A stretch of 64,000 nt of DNA from Mucilaginibacter_A sp041088075. GTDB lineage: Bacteria > Bacteroidota > Bacteroidia > Sphingobacteriales > Sphingobacteriaceae. This document shows, piece after piece, positions 33,195 to 40,682 of the stretch; within the stretch, counting starts at the first letter, position 1; each line of letters starts with the position of its first letter. Location: NCBI RefSeq assembly GCF_041088075.1, contig NZ_JBGCVY010000058.1, forward strand, positions 1 to 64,000. The letters are read 5' to 3'. The notes beneath the pieces are model-generated. The model was not told the DNA's origin, ran no database searches, and was given only the letters and a program-made list of their open reading frames with translations. Both the position numbers and the translations under genes were made by a program.

Positions 33195-33272
33195 ATTGCA
33201 AAACTTTACAGCTTCGTTGCGTACATTTGGCAAGCAACAGTTTCAATCCTATTTATGTTGATGCTGTTTTTA
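33195..33272 (+). promoter_or_regulatory. Candidate promoter and repeat variant before the MBL gene
   Basis: TACATTTG at 33222-33229 fits the TAnnTTTG -7 box, with ATTG about 23 bases upstream as a weak -33. A TGCTGTTTTTA variant follows at 33262-33272 (then TCGCATAAATTTT), placing the repeat in the 5' leader. Confidence 0.4.
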
Positions 33273-33306
33273 TCGCATAAATTTTAGCAACGCTCATCCA
33301 TCCCAA

Positions 33307-33999
33307 ATGAAACAAATAACCCAAAGCCTTTATCAGATCAGTTTAGGTACAGTTAATGCTTTTGTAATTGAAAACAACGGCCTGACTTTGATTGATACCG
33401 GCTTGAAAGGCAGCACGGAAAAAATATTTTCGGCGATAAAAAAAGCAGGTAAAAAACCGGAGGATATCAAACAAATTATTTTGACCCATTGCCATCCAGA
33501 CCATGCCGGAAATGCGGCCGAACTGAAAAAACTTTTTAATGTTCCGGTTTTTGCACACGAAACTGATGCGCCGCTGATAGAACAAGGGATAGGAGGAAGG
33601 CAAATGCACCTGACGCCAGGCGTAGTTCACTGGCTGATTTATAATTTGTTTATCAAAAAAGCAGGAAACACGATTGCGCCGGTAACCGTTGACGAAAAAT
33701 TGAAAGACAACGACGTGCTGCCAATTGCAGGCGGAATCCAGGTAATCCATACGCCTGGGCATAGTGCAGGGCATATCGCATTGTTGTTGAAGGACGAAGG
33801 TGTTTTGATTGCGGCCGATATTTGCGCAAATGCAGTCGGTGTTGATTACAGCACTTTGTACGAAGACATTAATTTAGGCCGGAAAAGCATTTTAAAAGCA
33901 GCGGGTTTTTCTTTTGATAAAGCTGTTTTTGGCCACGGCAATTTGCTGAAAGATGGGGCGAATGAAAAGATGAAAGCAAAATTTAACAAAGCGTTGTAG
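33307..33999 (+). CDS. MBL-fold metallo-hydrolase
   Basis: A 230-residue metallo-beta-lactamase-fold protein. The metal motif is THCHPDHAGN at about residues 60-69, a second His is in the HTPGHSAGH segment at about 152-160, the bridging Asp is in IAADICAN and a last His is in FGHGN. These are the full set of ligands for two metals. The length and simple layout fit the glyoxalase-II-like or general hydrolase group. The substrate cannot be assigned. It converges with the lipoprotein gene, with a single repeat copy in the 41 bp gap. Confidence 0.9.
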   Translation: MKQITQSLYQISLGTVNAFVIENNGLTLIDTGLKGSTEKIFSAIKKAGKKPEDIKQIILTHCHPDHAGNAAELKKLFNVPVFAHETDAPLIEQGIGGRQMHLTPGVVHWLIYNLFIKKAGNTIAPVTVDEKLKDNDVLPIAGGIQVIHTPGHSAGHIALLLKDEGVLIAADICANAVGVDYSTLYEDINLGRKSILKAAGFSFDKAVFGHGNLLKDGANEKMKAKFNKAL

Positions 34000-34019
34000 T
34001 ATCAAAACTTCACACCAAA

Positions 34020-34042
34020 TTTATGCCGATAAAAGAAGCATC
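34020..34042 (-). repeat. Repeat copy at a convergent junction
   Basis: TAAAAGAAGCA at 34030-34040, preceded by TTTATGCCGA. It fills the space between the MBL gene stop and the lipoprotein gene stop. Confidence 0.8.
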
Positions 34043-35003
34043 AACCCGAATTTCCCCTTACCACCAACAAAATCAAACTATCATGTGCAATGCCCAAAGT
34101 TTTGCCGGGTGTAATGGTTAAATACAATTTCAGGTAGCCGTCCATAATGCCTTTCATTACTTTGATGGTGCTTTCCTGTTCATCGGGCAGCATGTTTTCC
34201 ATCGGTTCTACAAAATGCAATTGCCCCTTCGCATCAACCCGAACGGCAAAAGTGTGGTAAAAATCAGCATAAGCTTTGTTGATGGTTACTTCATATTCCG
34301 GGTAAAACAAGGTTTCGGGCACGTAATAATTGTCCAAATCTTTGGCTTTGAGCCTGGCATTGGTAACCACAACATTCGGGTTTTTGCTTTTTAACACAAC
34401 CGGTTCTTGTGCGGCAAATATTTTTTTTGGGTCGAGGCTGGCTTGTCTGGCCAATTCCCGAATGTAAGCTGTGTCTTTTCGGGTTGTTTCACGAAGCTTT
34501 TCTATTTGGAGATGCTGTTTTTTCAGATAAGCATCAGCATAAAAAGTAACATAAACGTTGGAATTTTTCCAGTTGATGATTTTGTTGTTCACGTCCAAAA
34601 CCTGGAACTTCAAACTGTCTTTCGTTACTTTTTTGGCTTTGAACCAGGCACCCGAAAAGTTAAAGATCGAATCGTGGTCTAAGTTTAAAGGCAAATCGTA
34701 AAAACGCAATTTTATCGGGCTAAAAACAGCAACCAAAGTATCTGCTTTAATATTGATTTTCCAGGAAGGTTTAAGCTGATAACCTTGCGCGTTAAAAGAA
34801 ACGCCGTTGGCAAACCGGCGGTAAACTTCGGTAAAGGGAATGCCGATAACGGATTTAAAAGAAGTTTTCGTCCGGGCGATCAAAGCCGAATCACTTTCGG
34901 GTTTTGCAGGAGATGCGGAAGACTGGCTTTCATGCTGTTTTTGCTGGCAGGAAAAGCAGCACACAGAAAACAAAACCAACATAAACAAACGAAAACGAAG
35001 CAT
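34041..35003 (-). CDS. Lipoprotein of unknown function
   Basis: A 320-residue protein with a lipoprotein signal: a hydrophobic start and a lipobox-like VCCFSC near residues 14-19, then a Ser/Gln-rich linker. The rest alternates beta-like stretches (WKINIKADTLVAVFSPIKLRF) with a helix-rich centre. No known domain was recognised. On the minus strand the ATG is directly preceded by AATGCTGTTTTTAT, a variant of the dispersed repeat, two bases away. It would be anchored to the outer or inner membrane facing the periplasm. Confidence 0.75.
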   Translation of the reverse strand: MLRFRLFMLVLFSVCCFSCQQKQHESQSSASPAKPESDSALIARTKTSFKSVIGIPFTEVYRRFANGVSFNAQGYQLKPSWKINIKADTLVAVFSPIKLRFYDLPLNLDHDSIFNFSGAWFKAKKVTKDSLKFQVLDVNNKIINWKNSNVYVTFYADAYLKKQHLQIEKLRETTRKDTAYIRELARQASLDPKKIFAAQEPVVLKSKNPNVVVTNARLKAKDLDNYYVPETLFYPEYEVTINKAYADFYHTFAVRVDAKGQLHFVEPMENMLPDEQESTIKVMKGIMDGYLKLYLTITPGKTLGIAHDSLILLVVRGNSG

Positions 35004-35116
35004 ATAAAAACAGCATTGGTATTGGCTGTTAAGGTAAAAGATTTGGTTGGATTTATAAATGGGCGGGGTTGAAATGTTTGTTGGATATTTAGCCTAAAAA
35101 ATACTTGTATGATGGA

Positions 35117-35283
35117 AAACACACCCCTAACCCCTCTCGAGAGGGGAAGCATAGTTTGCTACCTTGCGATCTTATACTTTTCTACCTTAAAACTTTTATG
35201 TTTTCACCTTCATGCCTTTTAGTATTTTATTGAGAAAGGTAGGCGCCATATTTCCCCTCTTGAGAGGGGTTAGGGGTGTGTTT
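35117..35283. repeat. MITE-like element with about 30 bp inverted ends
   Basis: AACACACCCCTAACCCCTCT on the left (from 35118) mirrors AGAGGGGTTAGGGGTGTGTT on the right (to 35282). The ends extend into short inner palindromes (CCCCTCTCGAGAGGGG and CCCCTCTTGAGAGGGG). The roughly 100 bp core is AT-rich and non-coding. This CCCCTAACCCCTC type of end is common in Bacteroidota intergenic repeats. The 333 bp gap (35004-35336) has no gene. Confidence 0.8.
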
Positions 35284-35307
35284 CTTTAAAACAAAAAACC
35301 ATCAACC

Positions 35308-35336
35308 ACACCAATTTTTATCTTGTAAAAGAAGTA
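35308..35336 (-). repeat. Repeat variant abutting the TolC stop codon
   Basis: TAAAAGAAGTA at 35325-35335, preceded by CACCAATTTTTATCTTG, so it keeps the extended consensus (CCAATTTTTA tail). Confidence 0.75.
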
Positions 35337-36773
35337 TTACCACGATAACTTCCCCTGATAATAATCCAATATTTTCAACCTTAAAATGTAATCGTACCGC
35401 GCAGAAATGAGGTTGATATTGGCGGCATCCAGCTTGTTTTTCGCAACGGTATAATCCACACTTGTGCCAACGCCGGCGTTAAACTTCACTTCTGTTGCTT
35501 TAAAAGATTCGGTATAAGCTACAACCTGATGCTGCAAAGTTTGGTAGCGGTTGTAAGAAGCAGTAGTGTTAAAAAAAGCTTGTTCTACCGATTGTTTCAG
35601 TTGGATGCGCGTGGTTTGTTCCACCAGTTCGGCATTTTTTAAATCTAATTTTGCCAACGAAATCCGGTTGCGTGCAACCAAATTGGTGAAAATAGGAATC
35701 TGCAATCCAACCGAAAACGAAGAACTATAATTGTTTTTAAACTGGTTGCCGTAACTGATTTTTTCCTGCCGGTAATCGCTTTGGTTGGTGATAACATAAG
35801 ATTTGGAGCCGTTCTGCAAATTCACATAATCGCTGGTTGGCTGGCGCACACTGTCCACAAAAATACTACGACTGGCCGCGCTAGAATAATTGGTGTTGGC
35901 ACTGGCATTAAAAGAAAGCGTTGGGTACAGATAGCCGCGCGCCGCACTTACGCCTTTGGCCGCACTTTTCGTTCGCAGCACAGATGCTTTGACCAGGCCC
36001 AACTGCTCTAAAGCCGCCTGATAAATACTTTCCGGATTGTTGTTGCCATAAGAAGCCAATTGTTCGGCCGTCAATGGCGCATAAGTTTGGCTAACTTGAT
36101 AAGGCACGTTCATGTACTGCGCCAGCGTTACTTTGGCACTTTCCAAATTGTTTTGGTTGTTGATGATGGACAAGCTGTCGTTGGCCAATTGCCCTTTTAA
36201 ATCCGCCAATTGGTAAGGCGCGATGGCGCCATCTTTGTTCAAAATTTCCGAACGTTTGATTTGTGCCTGCGATACCAAAGCCTGGTTGCGCGCTTGGTTT
36301 ACCAATTCCTGGTTGTTTAAAATTTGCAGGTAAGCGAGGATCACGTTCAGCGTAAGGTTGTCTTTTTGCTGCTGCAGTTCCAGTTTACTGGCCTCAAAAG
36401 CAAGCAGGTTTTGTTTGATGGTGTTCCACAACAAAAAACCGTTGAATAAAACCACGTTTCCGCCAAGCGAATAATTGGTGTAATTGATTTGCTGGTTTAA
36501 ATAAGCATTGGTAAACGGGTCAATACTGCGGCCCTGGTTCAGCCCCTGCGAAACATTGCCGGAAATGGCGGGCAACAAATTGCTTTTGGCCTGCCTCAAA
36601 TTGATGTTAGCGCGTTGTGCTGCCAAATCGCTTTGCTGCACCTGCAGGTTTTGCCGGCTTGCAATTTCGATGCATTGCTGCAACGTCAAACGACTGCTGT
36701 CTGTACTTTGCGCACTGATTTTTATGGCATAAAAGAAGCATAGGCAGAGGAGGATTTTTTTCAAGGAAATCAT
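35337..36773 (-). CDS. TolC-family outer-membrane efflux protein
   Basis: I start at ATG 36773; the upstream extension needs a TTG. The product is 478 residues with a signal peptide ending ISAQ. The family's two repeats of long coiled-coil helices are evident: LTLQQCIEIASRQNLQVQQSDLAAQ near the start and the second-half counterpart RNRISLAKLDLKNAELVEQTTRIQLKQSVEQAF. It forms the trimeric outer-membrane tunnel of a tripartite exporter. It lies directly downstream of an ABC ATPase on the same strand, so it is probably the exit duct for an ABC-type (MacB-like) system. A repeat core (36730-36740) is translated in frame inside the signal peptide (CFFYAIKI). Confidence 0.88.
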   Translation of the reverse strand: MISLKKILLCLCFFYAIKISAQSTDSSRLTLQQCIEIASRQNLQVQQSDLAAQRANINLRQAKSNLLPAISGNVSQGLNQGRSIDPFTNAYLNQQINYTNYSLGGNVVLFNGFLLWNTIKQNLLAFEASKLELQQQKDNLTLNVILAYLQILNNQELVNQARNQALVSQAQIKRSEILNKDGAIAPYQLADLKGQLANDSLSIINNQNNLESAKVTLAQYMNVPYQVSQTYAPLTAEQLASYGNNNPESIYQAALEQLGLVKASVLRTKSAAKGVSAARGYLYPTLSFNASANTNYSSAASRSIFVDSVRQPTSDYVNLQNGSKSYVITNQSDYRQEKISYGNQFKNNYSSSFSVGLQIPIFTNLVARNRISLAKLDLKNAELVEQTTRIQLKQSVEQAFFNTTASYNRYQTLQHQVVAYTESFKATEVKFNAGVGTSVDYTVAKNKLDAANINLISARYDYILRLKILDYYQGKLSW

Positions 36774-36794
36774 AAGTGTATTTGCTTTCAGCAA

Positions 36795-36896
36795 TCGGCT
36801 TTCAGCTTTTGCATGGTTTTATACTTTTATAGTTTGATAGGTTGTGCGTTTGCAAGAGGCTGATAGCTGATGGCTGACTGCTAATAGCCTGCAGCT
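36795..36896. other. Intergenic spacer with degenerate CTGATAGCTGATGGCTGA repeats
   Basis: A short gap between the ABC ATPase stop and the TolC start. It contains CTGATAGCTGATGGCTGACTG and related words, similar to the CAGCTATCAGCCATCAGC stretch at 42199-42216. Confidence 0.5.
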
Positions 36897-37556
36897 TTAT
36901 TCAATCCTTCCATCCAGCAAATTAATGATCCTCGAGCCGTAAGCGGCGTTTTTTTCGGAATGTGTTACCTGCACAATCGTTACGCCTTGCTGGTTTAAGG
37001 TTTTAAACAGTTCCATAATTTCTTCGGCTTGTTTGGAGTTGAGGTTTCCGGTTGGTTCATCAGCCAAAATTACTTTTGGGTTTGCGGCCAAAGCGCGCGC
37101 AATGCCCACCAATTGCTGTTGCCCGCCCGAAAGCTGGTTGGGGAACAGATCTTTTTTCCCAACAATCTGAAAACGGTCTAAAATATCGGCCACAATAGAT
37201 TTTCGTTCCGAAGATTTCATGTCCTGGTAAATCAGCGGCGTTTCGATGTTTTCGTAAACCGTCAGCTCGTCAATCAAATGGTAAGCCTGAAACACGAAAC
37301 CGATGTGCTGTTTGTACAGGTTAGAACGCTGCTTTTCCTTCAGCTTAAAAACCGATTGCTCCATAAAGAGGTATTCGCCTTCGGATGGCTCGTCAATCAT
37401 CCCCAAAATATGCAGTAAGGTTGATTTGCCGGAACCGGACGGGCCCATGATCGAGACAAATTCGCCTTCATTGATGTTGAGGTTAATATCTTTTAATAAA
37501 AAAGTACGGTTTCCACCTGAGGAAATCCATTTGTAAATATGTTTCAGTTCGATCAT
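36897..37556 (-). CDS. ABC transporter ATP-binding protein (LolD/MacB type)
   Basis: A 219-residue ATPase with Walker A GPSGSGKS at residues 38-45, the Q loop in FVFQAYHL, signature LSGGQQQ, Walker B VILADEPTGNL and the H loop in VTHSE. The length and the LADEPTGNLNSK block place it with LolD/MacB/FtsE ATPases, which energise FtsX-fold permeases. It is the only ABC ATPase seen in the window, so it may serve some or all of the eight FtsX/MacB permeases encoded downstream on the same strand (42-64 kb). Its own promoter region contains a regulatory repeat shared with 55310-55373. Confidence 0.93.
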   Translation of the reverse strand: MIELKHIYKWISSGGNRTFLLKDINLNINEGEFVSIMGPSGSGKSTLLHILGMIDEPSEGEYLFMEQSVFKLKEKQRSNLYKQHIGFVFQAYHLIDELTVYENIETPLIYQDMKSSERKSIVADILDRFQIVGKKDLFPNQLSGGQQQLVGIARALAANPKVILADEPTGNLNSKQAEEIMELFKTLNQQGVTIVQVTHSEKNAAYGSRIINLLDGRIE

Positions 37557-37604
37557 TTTTTTGGGTTTACAGCTTTTAAATATTTAAGGAAAACTCATTT
37601 CCGA

Positions 37605-37612
37605 CAAATGTA
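37605..37612 (-). promoter_or_regulatory. Candidate -7 box for the ABC ATPase gene
   Basis: On the minus strand TACATTTG fits TAnnTTTG, with TGTT/TTTC 17-19 bases upstream. It lies about 50 bp before the start codon. Confidence 0.5.
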
Positions 37613-37681
37613 CAGACAATGCAATACCAGAAACAGGAAAACCTGGTTTACAATAAGTTATAAAAAATCATAAGGTCAAAG

Positions 37682-37744
37682 TGTTCGGTAACGATACACG
37701 TGCTGTTTCGTTTTGATACAGATTTTAGGGTGGTAAAAGAAGCA
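37682..37744 (-). promoter_or_regulatory. Operator-like element shared with 55310-55373, ending in the dispersed repeat
   Basis: TGTTCGGTAACGATACA is an imperfect dyad (TGTnnCG...CGnnACA). It is followed by GTGCTGT, TTTTGATACA, TTTTAGGGTGG and the repeat core TAAAAGAAGCA (37734-37744). The same succession of words recurs upstream of the small secreted protein gene at 55217, with about 75 percent identity by eye. Both copies lie upstream of minus-strand ABC-cluster genes. Confidence 0.55.
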
Positions 37745-37829
37745 TGGCCTTGGCGGAAACCATTTTAATTGGATGAAGGCAATACATTCCTGTAAGAAAT
37801 ATTTACCTTGCTTTAAAATTTAAAAAACC

Positions 37830-38021
37830 ATGAAGAGATTCCTCACCTTGCTGACCGTGGCCTTAATGGCCTTTACCCTCAGTTTTGCACAAACAAAAAA
37901 AGATGGCACGCCCGATAAAAGGTTTAAAGGCAATAGATCGGTTAAACAGAAACCGGTACCCATGACGAAAGCCGGCAAGCCAGACATGCGTTACAAAATG
38001 AACAAAAACCCGAAACAGTAA
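37830..38021 (+). CDS. Small basic secreted protein with a duplicated motif
   Basis: A 63-residue protein with a signal peptide ending SFAQ at about residue 21. The 42-residue mature part is strongly basic and consists of two related units, KKDGTPDKRFKGN and TKAGKPDMRYKMN (consensus GxPDxRxKxN). A terminator follows 27 bp after the stop codon, which supports a real gene. I do not know the function. It begins the plus-strand stress group but is separated from it by a palindromic element. Confidence 0.7.
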   Translation: MKRFLTLLTVALMAFTLSFAQTKKDGTPDKRFKGNRSVKQKPVPMTKAGKPDMRYKMNKNPKQ

Positions 38022-38047
38022 TTAAGGAATTTAGGATTTGCATCAGT

Positions 38048-38075
38048 AAAAAGCGGCCGTGTTGCCGCTTTTTTT
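38048..38075 (+). terminator. Strong terminator after the small basic protein
   Basis: AAAAAGCGGC pairs with GCCGCTTTTT around a six-base loop, followed by further T. Confidence 0.88.
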
Positions 38076-38160
38076 ATGGGCAAAAGTTTTTTGTCTCTGA
38101 AAATATCTAAACCAACAGCAGCAGCATAAACAGGTTATAAAGACCGGGAAACGTAAGAAG

Positions 38161-38313
38161 CTGTTTAAATTTTGTTCAAATTATTGGCAATGCTTCTTTT
38201 ATCGCCTAAAAATCATCAAGCCAGTTGGCTTTTTTGTACCGGTAACAAGATACGGACACAATTTTTTAGTGCTAAAAGAAGCATCAGGATTTTTCTTAGA
38301 AGGGAATTAAACA
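38161..38313. repeat. Palindromic MITE-like element, copy D
   Basis: It begins CTGTTTAAATTTTGTTCAAA (as in copy C, which is also 153 bp) and has cores TGCTTCTTTTA at 38191-38201 and TAAAAGAAGCA at 38273-38283. It ends in a decayed tip AATTAAACA. It lies in the roughly 500 bp AT-rich gap before the DUF2382 group. No gene or clear promoter box was seen in the rest of the gap. Confidence 0.75.
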
Positions 38314-38564
38314 TCTTTTAAGTATCTGGATTAAATTTACATAATTAAAAATTTGATAAAAATTACTTGCATGTATATTTCAATTTGACAAAGTTTAGCA
38401 TAAAAACCTTTAACAAAAGTTAAAAATTTCCTTAAAAATTATTACTTTCTTAAAAAAGGTATTGTATTCTCTTAAGTAAAAAAAACAAATTTCACTGATA
38501 TTTCTTTAAAGCATTGTGAATGAGGAAATATACTTTTTCTGGTTCTAACTATAAAGACCATACA

Positions 38565-39011
38565 ATGAACAGCATTACCCAGTTTGACGATCAGGCCAAC
38601 CAGCAAAAGGCGGAAGGGCAGGAATTGACTACTTCAAAAATCCAGGTTTTAGAGGAACGTTTGCAAATTGGCGTCAAACAGGTTGAAACCGGCAAGGTGC
38701 AATTGCATAAAAGGGTTGTTTCCCAGGATGTAAGCCAGGACATTGCCGTTACGCATGACGAAGTTGAGATCGAGCGTATACCTGTTAACCAATATGTAGA
38801 AGCTGCGCCAGCCATCAGGTACGAAGGAGATACCACTATAATTTCGGTAGTAAAAGAAGTATTGGTAGTTGAAAAACGGCTGATGGTGGTTGAAGAACTC
38901 CGCCTGACTAAAAAACAAGTTGTTTCTACCACTACAATAAATGAAACACTTCGGAAAGAAGAAGTTGAAGTAAACCGGACAAATTTAAACAGCACTTTAC
39001 CAAATCAATAA
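38565..39011 (+). CDS. DUF2382 domain protein (stress-associated), short form
   Basis: From ATG 38565 the product is 148 residues; an in-frame ATG at 38520 would add 15. It holds the DUF2382 domain: QVLEERLQIGVKQVETGKVQLHKRV, then EVEIERIPVNQYV, and a second strand-rich half VVEKRLMVVEELRLTKKQVV. The domain is found in YsnF/AvaK-like proteins induced by stress, and its biochemical role is unknown. It is the first of three DUF2382 genes here and lacks the N-terminal partner domains of the other two. A one-base repeat variant lies inside it at 38851. Confidence 0.8.
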   Translation: MNSITQFDDQANQQKAEGQELTTSKIQVLEERLQIGVKQVETGKVQLHKRVVSQDVSQDIAVTHDEVEIERIPVNQYVEAAPAIRYEGDTTIISVVKEVLVVEKRLMVVEELRLTKKQVVSTTTINETLRKEEVEVNRTNLNSTLPNQ

Positions 39012-39039
39012 TAATTAATTAAACTAAAAATCAGTAATC

Positions 39040-39906
39040 ATGTCACAAACAGTAATTGGAATTTTCGATTATACAAGTGAAGCTCAGGAAGCAGTTAATC
39101 ACCTTGTAAACAATGGTTTTAGCAGAGAGAATGTTGATATTTCTTCCCGCGCACAAACCGAAAACACTTCATCAACAACTTCAACCGGCTATTCAGACCA
39201 GGATGACGATTCGCATAGCGGTGTAAGTGGCTTTTTCAGCAACTTATTTGGAACAGGCGATGATGCCAGCAAATACACTGAAGTGGGCAGCAAAGGTTCT
39301 ATCGTTACGGTACATGCTAAATCTGCAGACGAAGCAGAATCAGCAGCCCGTATTTTAGATAATTTTGGTGCAATTGACGTTGACGACCGTGCAGAACAAT
39401 ATAGAAGCGGCAACACTGCTGCTACCGGCACAACCAGAAATACCAACGATGCAGATTCTATCAAAATTATTGAAGAAAGAATGCAAGTTGGCAAACGCGA
39501 AGTAGAAACAGGCGGTGTGCGTTTGCGCAGCCGGATTGTTGAACAGGCAGTACAAGAAAACGTACGTTTACGTTCTGAGCGTGTACATGTGGCACGTACA
39601 AATGTTAGCCGCCCGGCAACAGAAGCTGACCTGGCCAACTTTAAAGATGCAACCATTGAAATGACCGAACATGCAGAAGTACCGGTTGTGGGCAAAGAAG
39701 CTTATGTAACCGGCGAAGTTTCATTGGAAAAAGAAGTACAGGAAAACAACGAAACCGTACAAGGCACCGTACGCAAAACTGAAGTTGATACAGAAAATGT
39801 AACCGGCAAAGATGCTACGATAACCAATCAAAGCAGTAATGTTTCTTCCGGCTTAAATAGCGGAAGCACTTCAACCGGAACAGATAAAGACGGTTTTTAT
39901 AAATAA
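39040..39906 (+). CDS. General-stress-type N-domain plus DUF2382 protein
   Basis: A 288-residue protein. Residues 1-110 match the YflT/GSP17M-like alpha-beta fold (TVIGIFDYTSEAQEAVNHLVNNGFS, then SIVTVHAKSADEAESAARIL). The linker is Ser/Thr-rich and acidic. Residues about 145-265 are DUF2382, with EERMQVGKREVETGGVRLRSRIVEQ and YVTGEVSLEKEV. The C-terminal tail is Ser/Asn/Thr-rich. It has no signal peptide. It is followed by a terminator. It is probably stress induced together with its neighbours, judging from family knowledge. Confidence 0.85.
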   Translation: MSQTVIGIFDYTSEAQEAVNHLVNNGFSRENVDISSRAQTENTSSTTSTGYSDQDDDSHSGVSGFFSNLFGTGDDASKYTEVGSKGSIVTVHAKSADEAESAARILDNFGAIDVDDRAEQYRSGNTAATGTTRNTNDADSIKIIEERMQVGKREVETGGVRLRSRIVEQAVQENVRLRSERVHVARTNVSRPATEADLANFKDATIEMTEHAEVPVVGKEAYVTGEVSLEKEVQENNETVQGTVRKTEVDTENVTGKDATITNQSSNVSSGLNSGSTSTGTDKDGFYK

Positions 39907-39931
39907 ACTTAATAAAAGCGAAAGCTTGTTT

Positions 39932-39970
39932 AAAGCGCCGGCCAGTAATCATGCTGGCGCTTTATTTTTT
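39932..39970 (+). terminator. Terminator after the second DUF2382 gene
   Basis: AAAGCGCCGGCCAG pairs with CTGGCGCTTT around a short loop, followed by ATTTTTT. Confidence 0.85.
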
Positions 39971-39998
39971 AAATTTTTAACCTAAACAATTATTAATC

Positions 39999-40652
39999 AT
40001 GGCAGAATTAAACGTACAACCCAAAAAAAACAACTCCTGGTGGATCTGGGTCTTGTTGTTATTGATCTTACTTGGCTTATTGTTCTTCTTCTTAAAAGGC
40101 TGTAACAACAAAACCGGTACAGGCACCAATCAAGATTCTACTGCAAGCAACAGTACAGATGCTACCAAAGCTGTCGCAACCACAACGCCGGCAGATTCAA
40201 GTCAAATTGATTTCAACTCGCCAAAAGCAAATTATCAGGAAATCACGGACACCAGCATCAGCGTGCGTGGCAACAACAACTACAGCATTTATGGTTTGGG
40301 CGAAGATATTTTGTTTGATAAAGACAAAGCCACACTTAAAGGTAGTGCACAAACCCAGTTGAAAATGATTTCAGCGTCTCTGGCCAAACGTTTTAAAGGC
40401 GCCAACATTACTGTTTACGGACATACAGATTCTACCGGAACTGCAAGCCATAACAAACAATTGGGCGCAGAACGTGCAGAGGCAGTGCGTAACTGGTTTG
40501 TTAAAAATGGGGCAATTGCAGATCAAAGTATTGCGGTAAAATCTTTTGGCGCAAGCAACCCGGTAGCTTCAAACGCAACACCGGAAGGCAGACAGCAAAA
40601 CCGCAGTGTAGCCATCGTGGCAGCACCGGCTAAACCTGCCGGAACTAAATAA
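39999..40652 (+). CDS. OmpA-domain protein with an N-terminal membrane anchor
   Basis: A 217-residue protein. A single transmembrane helix (about 14-34, WWIWVLLLLILLGLLFFFLK) is followed by CNN, then a Thr/Ser/Ala-rich linker to about 95. The C-terminal OmpA domain has DILFDKDKATLKGSAQTQL, TVYGHTDSTGTASHN and AERAEAVRNWF, the peptidoglycan-binding residues. It lacks a cleavable signal or beta barrel, so it probably tethers the inner membrane to peptidoglycan. It is embedded among DUF2382 stress genes, 30 bp before the next one. Confidence 0.88.
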   Translation: MAELNVQPKKNNSWWIWVLLLLILLGLLFFFLKGCNNKTGTGTNQDSTASNSTDATKAVATTTPADSSQIDFNSPKANYQEITDTSISVRGNNNYSIYGLGEDILFDKDKATLKGSAQTQLKMISASLAKRFKGANITVYGHTDSTGTASHNKQLGAERAEAVRNWFVKNGAIADQSIAVKSFGASNPVASNATPEGRQQNRSVAIVAAPAKPAGTK

Positions 40653-40682
40653 ACCATTTTTTAAATTTTAAATTGAATTACC

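Noticed and set aside
37590..37640. Sigma-54 promoter (GG-N10-GC) before the ABC ATPase
   Set aside because: TGG and GC words occur but not at the required spacing; a TAnnTTTG box explains the region better.
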